Part shown: piece after piece, positions 15,922-19,673 of the stretch | Numbering within the stretch: the first letter of the stretch is position 1 | Layout: every line of letters starts with the position of its first letter | DNA from: Chrysochromulina parva | Lineage: Eukaryota; Haptophyta; Prymnesiales; Chrysochromulinaceae | Direction of reading: 5' to 3' | Assembly (NCBI GenBank): GCA_002887195.1 | Contig: PJAB01000867.1 | Location: 1-19,673 of the forward strand | Length of the DNA: 19,673 bases | The notes under the pieces: model-generated | What the model was told of the DNA's origin: nothing | The model's input: only the letters and a program-made list of their open reading frames with translations | Database searches by the model: none | Translations under genes and position numbers: made by a program

Positions 15922-18900
15922 CTACCTCAACACATCATCAAAGCTGTTGGCTCCCCGTGGAATGGGAGGGGCGGAGCTACATTCCGACGCGGAGGAGATG
16001 GGAGAGAGCGATCGGTTCGAGTCGGACGACTCGTCCGTCGAGGAAGGGGGGCGCAGCGGCGGCCCTTCCTGCATCAGCAGACGATCTCGGGAGAGGGGAG
16101 ATCGCGCCGAGATCTGCTCGAGATTCACTCTCGAGAGCGGCGTCGGGGGTGGCCGTGGCGAGCGCCGTGGCGAGCGCCGTGGCGAGCACGTGGGGGAGGA
16201 GCCAAGGATCGAGCTGGCCGGTGGGGGGGAGGTGGCGGCCGCAGCACCCACAGACTTGCTTGACCCACTGCGCCGGCGCTGCCCCTCGAGGCGCTGCGTC
16301 GCGTCCATCGACGTCTCAAGCAGCGGGAGCTGTAGCACGAGCGTGCGTGGCATGGCGGGGTGAGGCAACCAAGAGCTTGGATTTCCGGTTTCGTCAGAGC
16401 TCGCCCTTCCGGTTTCGTCAGAGCTCGCCCTTCCGGTTTCGTCAGAGCTCGCCCTTCCTGTTTCGTCAGAGCGAGCCCTTCCGGTTTCGTCAGAGCTCGC
16501 CCTTCCTTTTTCGTCAGAGCGTGCCCTCGCGGCGGCGCCCCGCGGCGAAGGCGCAGCCTCTGATGCTGCCTCGGGCTGCTCGAACGATGTCGAGCGCTTG
16601 CGGCCGGAGCGCATGAGAAGCGCCGAGGTGGGCACGGAGTGCATGAGAAGCGCCGAGGTGGGCACGGGTGGAGGCTCCTCTCCGCACGACGGCGCAAGCC
16701 GGGGGCTCCGTGCAGACGAGCCCCCCATGTGGCTCGTCATCCGGCTGGCCACCGGGCTAGCGTTGGAGGTGGCAGCCACCTCGGTGCCCTCGCCCTCAGA
16801 TCGGCGCCGCGCGAGCGCCATCGGGAGCGAGCGCGAGCGCGACATCAGGGGCGTACGCGAAAAGAAGGACGAGCCGCTGGAGACGCGCGCCGAACTGCCC
16901 AGCTCGATTGAATTGGGCGAGGGCTCACTGGATGTGGGCGCGCTGCCCCCCTCGACCGAGCCGGGTGAGGGTTGGGTAGAGGGTGAGGTCGCACTGCCGA
17001 GATCTATGGAATGGGGTGAGGATGGGGGGATGACCAGGGGGGGGCTGCCCGCGAGGCTACCGTGCGCCGACGTCATGCCCGCCGGCAGGCGCGCGCCGTG
17101 CTGGTCGCGCTGATCGAGCTTGCGGCCTGATCGAGATTGAGATTGAGATCGAGATTTCTGATCGAGCTTACGGCCTGCGCGCTGCCCTCCTTTCTTGAGT
17201 GCTAAGAGGATCGTCGTCACGAGAGCGGTGAGGAGCAGCGGCGGCGCAGACCACCACCCGAGTGATCCTGAGGCTCCTGTGGGGATCGTGTGCGTCGTGT
17301 AACCACCACCCGAGTCGTGTAACCACCACCCGAGGATCGTGTGCGTCGTGTAACCACCACCCGAGTCGTGTAACCACCACCCGAGGATCGTGTGCGTCGT
17401 GTAACCACCACCCGAGTCGTGTAACCACCACCCGAGGATCGTGTGCGTCGGCTCGGGCGCTGGCCCCCCCTCCAACGGCGCTGGCCCCCCCTCCAACGGC
17501 GCTGGCCCCCCCTTCAACGGCGCTGGCCCCGCCTCCAACGGCGCTGGCCCCACCTCCAACGGCGCTGGCCCCGCCTCCAACGGCGCCAGCCCTCCAACCG
17601 TCGATGAGCGCCGTGACGAGCGCACCTCGAGCGCCGTGGTGAGCACTCGTCTCCTCTTCTCCTCTTGAGCATTGAGGCGCACTAGCACGCGCTCGAGCCT
17701 CTGGCGGCAGTGGCTCCTGTGGGGAAGTGGCTCCTGTGGGGAAGTGGCTCCTGTGGGGAAGTGGCTCCTGTGGGGCTGTAGCGCGTCGCACACGCGTCCC
17801 ACGCGCTTGGCGACCTCGCCGGCGAGCTCCTCGACGTCCTCGTCCACCGCTACCGGCATCGCTTCGGTCGCGGCGCGCGAGGGCGCGTCGGTCGATGACG
17901 ACAACGATGCTTGCTCGGCCGCAAGTGCGCGACGGCCGCTGCCGGCGCCAGTGAGCAAGGTGTACGTGACGAAGTTTTGCATTCCGCATTGTTGGCTGAG
18001 ACTGAGCGCGTTGATGGGAGCCACCCCGAGGCGGGCGGAGGCGCGACTGATGAGATCTGCCACGCCAGCTCCCGTCTGGTCCTCGAGATTCGCCGGCCCG
18101 AGCGCAATCATCTCGGCGAGCGAGAAGAAGATCGCCGTGCCCAGCGCTTCCTTCGAGTGATTGCCCACGACCACGCCCTGCGCCGCACAGCTGGTCGTCC
18201 ATCCTGAGCCGGCAGCTGTGCCCATCTGTGCCTCGCGCGACGCACAGATGAGCGCGTTCGTCGCACAGCCGACAGTAAAGTACGCGTTGAGCTGCCCGAC
18301 GATCCACGCCGACCACGCCGCTTCGGGTAGGTCGGAATAGATGTACTCGTTGAGCGCGTCGAAGTGGAAGACCGAGAGCGGCGCCCCATTGAGAGTGCAT
18401 GCGTCGGCAAAGCCCGTGGCGCTGTCGCACGGCTGGAACGAGTCCGCGCACGGTACCGGTGGGATGAGGTTGCGGCAGACCATATTGGCGGCAGCTGCGA
18501 CGGAGAAGTTGCCCAGCGCGTCAGAGAAGTTGCGCTGCCCTTGGTCGGGGCTCGCGTGTAGGGTGGGCTGGCCGGTGCTGTTGCTGAGCGAGGCGCCCAC
18601 GAGCGCCGTAGCGATCGTCGTCAGAGGACTGACGAGACTCGCGTTCATCAGGGTGCGTAGCGGCGCGGTGAGCGAGGAACCGCTGATGGTGTCTGTGCAT
18701 GGAAAGCCGCCGGTGGCGTTGGCCGGCTGCACGTTGATCACACCCTGCTGGCGGTAAACAACCGTGTAGTGGCCGATCGGCGAGCTCGTGTCGTAGGGAT
18801 CTTCGCGCCCGCGCTTCCCCTCGGCCGAGTACGAGGAACCGAACCCGTCTAGGAAGACGCGGCACCCACTTAGGTATCCAAAGGAGGCAATCGTGCCGCT

Positions 18901-19673
18901 CACGCTCACGAACGTGCAAGTGCCATCGTCAACGCCGGCACCCGCGTCGAAGTTGGTCGCCATCGAGGCCGTGCATCCGTAGAAGAGGCACAGACCATCC
19001 ACCTCGGCGCTCGCGTTGTAGTTGGCCGCCGTCGAGTTGCGGCAGCCGACTATATATGGTATGCACGAGCCGTCGTCGACGGTCGCGTTCGGATTGAAGC
19101 CGCGCTTGGTGCTGTCCGTGCAGCCGAGGCTGGGTGGTGATGGTGGAAGCCCTGGAGGCGGCTGACGCGGTCGGCTCGGCGGCGGGGGCGAAGGCGACGG
19201 TGGGGGGGGCGAGGGCGACGGCGGCGGGGGCGACGGCGGCGGGGGCGATGGCGAGGGCGGTGGCGGCGACGGCGACGGCGGTGGGGGCGACGGCGGCGGC
19301 GGAGATGGCGAGGGCGGTGGCGGCGACGGCGACGGGGGTGGAGGCGAGGGCGACGAGGGAAGGGGGCAGGGTGGTGGAGGCAAAGGCGGGCGAGAGAGCT
19401 GCGGCGGAAGCGACGGCGGGGGCGGCGGGGGACGCGAGGGCGGTGGCGGCGAGGGCGACGGTGGGGGAGGCGAGGGCGGCGGTGGTGCTGGCGGCGGCGG
19501 CGATGGAGGAGGAGGCACAGGTGGCGGCGGCGACGGAGGAGGGGGCGCAGGCAGCGGCGGCGACGGAGGCGGACGTGCGGGAGGTGGAGGCGAAGGCGGA
19601 GGTGGTGTGGGTGGCGGCGTTGAAGGCGGCGGCGGTGACGGCGGCGGCGGCGACGGTGGTGGTGGGGTGGGCG
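15922..19673 (-). CDS. Pro-rich (SPPPP) stalk single-pass membrane protein, 5' partial
   Basis: The minus frame is open from the right edge (no ATG) to TAG at 15922-15924, giving about 1249 visible residues. The first about 175 residues are almost only PPPPSPPPPSPSPPPP, the arrangement found in hydroxyproline-rich wall glycoproteins such as pherophorins and extensins. Three Cys repeats follow (GCTDSTKRGFNPNATVDDGSC, then GCRNSTAANYN..., then GCTASMATNFD...), a calcium-site-like repeat known from many secreted marine proteins. An ectodomain of unknown family has many N-glycosylation sequons (NAT, NST, NAS, NFS, NHS). Repeat-rich stem regions come next, then one membrane segment PPLLLTALVTTILLAL followed by KKGGQRAGRK. 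The tail of about 420 residues is Ser/Arg/Pro-rich, with SSDETGRA repeats. The layout suggests a type I surface protein with an intracellular signalling or anchoring tail. No kinase or other enzyme domain is seen. Introns are possible. Confidence 0.78.
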   Translation of the reverse strand, partial: PTPPPPSPPPPSPPPPSTPPPTPPPPSPPPPARPPPSPPLPAPPPPSPPPPVPPPPSPPPPAPPPPSPPPPSPSPPPPSRPPPPPPSLPPQLSRPPLPPPPCPLPSSPSPPPPSPSPPPPSPSPPPPSPPPPSPSPPPPSPSPPPPSPPPPSPSPPPPSPSPPPPSRPRQPPPGLPPSPPSLGCTDSTKRGFNPNATVDDGSCIPYIVGCRNSTAANYNASAEVDGLCLFYGCTASMATNFDAGAGVDDGTCTFVSVSGTIASFGYLSGCRVFLDGFGSSYSAEGKRGREDPYDTSSPIGHYTVVYRQQGVINVQPANATGGFPCTDTISGSSLTAPLRTLMNASLVSPLTTIATALVGASLSNSTGQPTLHASPDQGQRNFSDALGNFSVAAAANMVCRNLIPPVPCADSFQPCDSATGFADACTLNGAPLSVFHFDALNEYIYSDLPEAAWSAWIVGQLNAYFTVGCATNALICASREAQMGTAAGSGWTTSCAAQGVVVGNHSKEALGTAIFFSLAEMIALGPANLEDQTGAGVADLISRASARLGVAPINALSLSQQCGMQNFVTYTLLTGAGSGRRALAAEQASLSSSTDAPSRAATEAMPVAVDEDVEELAGEVAKRVGRVCDALQPHRSHFPTGATSPQEPLPHRSHCRQRLERVLVRLNAQEEKRRRVLTTALEVRSSRRSSTVGGLAPLEAGPAPLEVGPAPLEAGPAPLKGGPAPLEGGPAPLEGGPAPEPTHTILGWWLHDSGGGYTTHTILGWWLHDSGGGYTTHTILGWWLHDSGGGYTTHTIPTGASGSLGWWSAPPLLLTALVTTILLALKKGGQRAGRKLDQKSRSQSQSRSGRKLDQRDQHGARLPAGMTSAHGSLAGSPPLVIPPSSPHSIDLGSATSPSTQPSPGSVEGGSAPTSSEPSPNSIELGSSARVSSGSSFFSRTPLMSRSRSLPMALARRRSEGEGTEVAATSNASPVASRMTSHMGGSSARSPRLAPSCGEEPPPVPTSALLMHSVPTSALLMRSGRKRSTSFEQPEAASEAAPSPRGAAARARSDEKGRASSDETGRARSDETGRASSDETGRASSDETGRASSDETGNPSSWLPHPAMPRTLVLQLPLLETSMDATQRLEGQRRRSGSSKSVGAAAATSPPPASSILGSSPTCSPRRSPRRSPRPPPTPLSRVNLEQISARSPLSRDRLLMQEGPPLRPPSSTDESSDSNRSLSPISSASECSSAPPIPRGANSFDDVLR
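16383..16526 (-). repeat. 24-bp tandem repeat, 6 copies
   Basis: Six 24-bp units (plus-strand pattern TTCCGGTTTCGTCAGAGCTC plus GCCC) encode SSDETGRA-like octapeptides in the cytoplasmic tail. The units are in frame, charged and rich in phosphorylatable Ser/Thr. Confidence 0.92.
16611..16670 (-). repeat. 30-bp tandem repeat, 2 copies
   Basis: Two 30-bp units encode VPTSALLMHS and VPTSALLMRS in the cytoplasmic tail. Confidence 0.85.
17197..17244 (-). other. Transmembrane segment coding region
   Basis: On the minus strand this encodes PPLLLTALVTTILLAL, followed immediately by the basic KKGGQRAGRK. This hydrophobic run followed by positive charge is the stop-transfer pattern. All N-glycosylation sequons with a clear ectodomain setting lie on the N-terminal side. 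Confidence 0.8.
17288..17440 (-). repeat. 51-bp tandem repeat, 3 copies
   Basis: Three near-perfect 51-bp units encode THTILGWWLHDSGGGYT just outside the membrane. Each unit contains two copies of a shorter element (CGTGTAACCACCACCCGAG on the plus strand). All three minus frames stay open through the array. Confidence 0.93.
17456..17598 (-). repeat. 21-bp tandem repeat, 6.8 copies
   Basis: Six full 21-bp units and one partial unit encode PLEGGPA/PLEAGPA-type heptapeptides in the extracellular stem. The unit keeps the frame. Confidence 0.93.
17710..17777 (-). repeat. 17-bp tandem repeat, 4 copies (not a multiple of three)
   Basis: Four 17-bp units (plus strand GTGGCTCCTGTGGGGAA) lie head to tail; the last differs in two bases. 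Because 17 is not divisible by three, successive copies are read in different frames, giving PHRSHFPTGATSPQEPLPHRSH. A change of one unit would shift the frame. Confidence 0.93.
18911..19125 (-). repeat. Three GCT-type Cys repeats
   Basis: The protein repeats begin GCTDSTKRGFN, GCRNSTAANYN and GCTASMATNFD and end DDGSC, DGLC and DDGTC. They are diverged at DNA level, so this is an old domain repeat and not a recent minisatellite. Confidence 0.8.
19141..19673 (-). repeat. GGC/CGA low-complexity tract encoding the Ser-Pro stalk
   Basis: On the plus strand almost every codon-phase triplet is NGG, with regular CGA, so the minus strand reads CCN (Pro) and TCG (Ser). The tract runs off the right edge, and its total length is not known. 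Confidence 0.9.

Noticed and set aside
15465..16616. Plus-strand 383-codon open frame and an overlapping 237-codon frame
   Set aside because: They begin at TTG or inside a spacer, have no recognisable domain, and their second halves are the antisense of the stalk-protein tail repeats. Long chance frames are expected in such GC-rich repeats.
17168..18451. Alternative minus-strand 427-codon frame
   Set aside because: It overlaps the stalk-protein frame, which alone gives the sequons, membrane segment and tail repeats. It is kept only as the destination of a possible frameshift.

Overview
The window looks like nuclear DNA of a GC-rich, gene-dense unicellular alga. My best guess is a haptophyte or a similar marine protist. 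It carries eukaryotic families (a hydroxyproline O-arabinosyltransferase, an RNAi-type RNA-dependent RNA polymerase, a GT31 galactosyltransferase, WW and EF-hand proteins, a fatty-acid-binding-protein-like calycin). It also has a GT-AG intron that can be checked against the protein, many in-frame minisatellites, and a very long Ser-Pro stalk of the algal cell-wall type. No bacterial operon, Shine-Dalgarno organisation, rRNA, tRNA, CRISPR array or transposon was recognised. The lineage call is inference; no phylogeny was possible.

Layout from left to right. (1) Bases 1-1945, plus strand: the 3' part of a gene for a repeat-rich WW + IQ-motif protein, open at the left edge. (2) Bases 2285-4059, plus: a Golgi-type hydroxyproline O-arabinosyltransferase with one intron (3702-3850); the second exon adds a Trp/Gly-rich C-terminal module. 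A short Arg-rich uORF ends one base before its ATG. (3) Bases 4524-6854, plus: a multi-EF-hand Ca2+-binding protein with a long disordered tail. (4) Bases 7045-8154, plus: a GT31 beta-1,3-galactosyltransferase-like enzyme. (5) Bases 8155-8708: spacer with a (GTGA)10 microsatellite and small direct repeats. (6) Bases 8709-9308, plus: a FABP/lipocalin-like protein, possibly with an upstream exon. (7) Bases 9569-13654, minus: an intronless RNA-dependent RNA polymerase with catalytic motif DMDGD. (8) Bases 14012-15337, plus: a HemW-type radical-SAM protein, divergent from the polymerase across a likely shared promoter. (9) Bases 15922-19673, minus: a large membrane protein open at the right edge, with a (S)PPPP stalk, three Cys repeats of the GCTDSTA..N.A..DDGSC type, an ectodomain, one membrane segment and a Ser-rich repeat tail.

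Three genes share a possible theme. The arabinosyltransferase acts on hydroxyproline in plants, GT31 enzymes include plant Hyp-galactosyltransferases, and the Ser-Pro stalk protein is the type of substrate such enzymes modify. Linkage in a eukaryote does not prove function, so this remains a hypothesis. The polymerase implies RNA-silencing amplification in this organism. HemW, the EF-hand protein, the WW protein and the FABP-like protein look like independent housekeeping or signalling genes.

The most unusual sequence-level observations are the spliced C-terminal module on the arabinosyltransferase, and a non-triplet 17-bp repeat inside the stalk-protein gene. Loss of one 17-bp unit would shift into a reading frame that is already open and would remove the membrane anchor and tail. 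Start codons were moved to in-frame ATGs wherever the longest open frame began at TTG or GTG.
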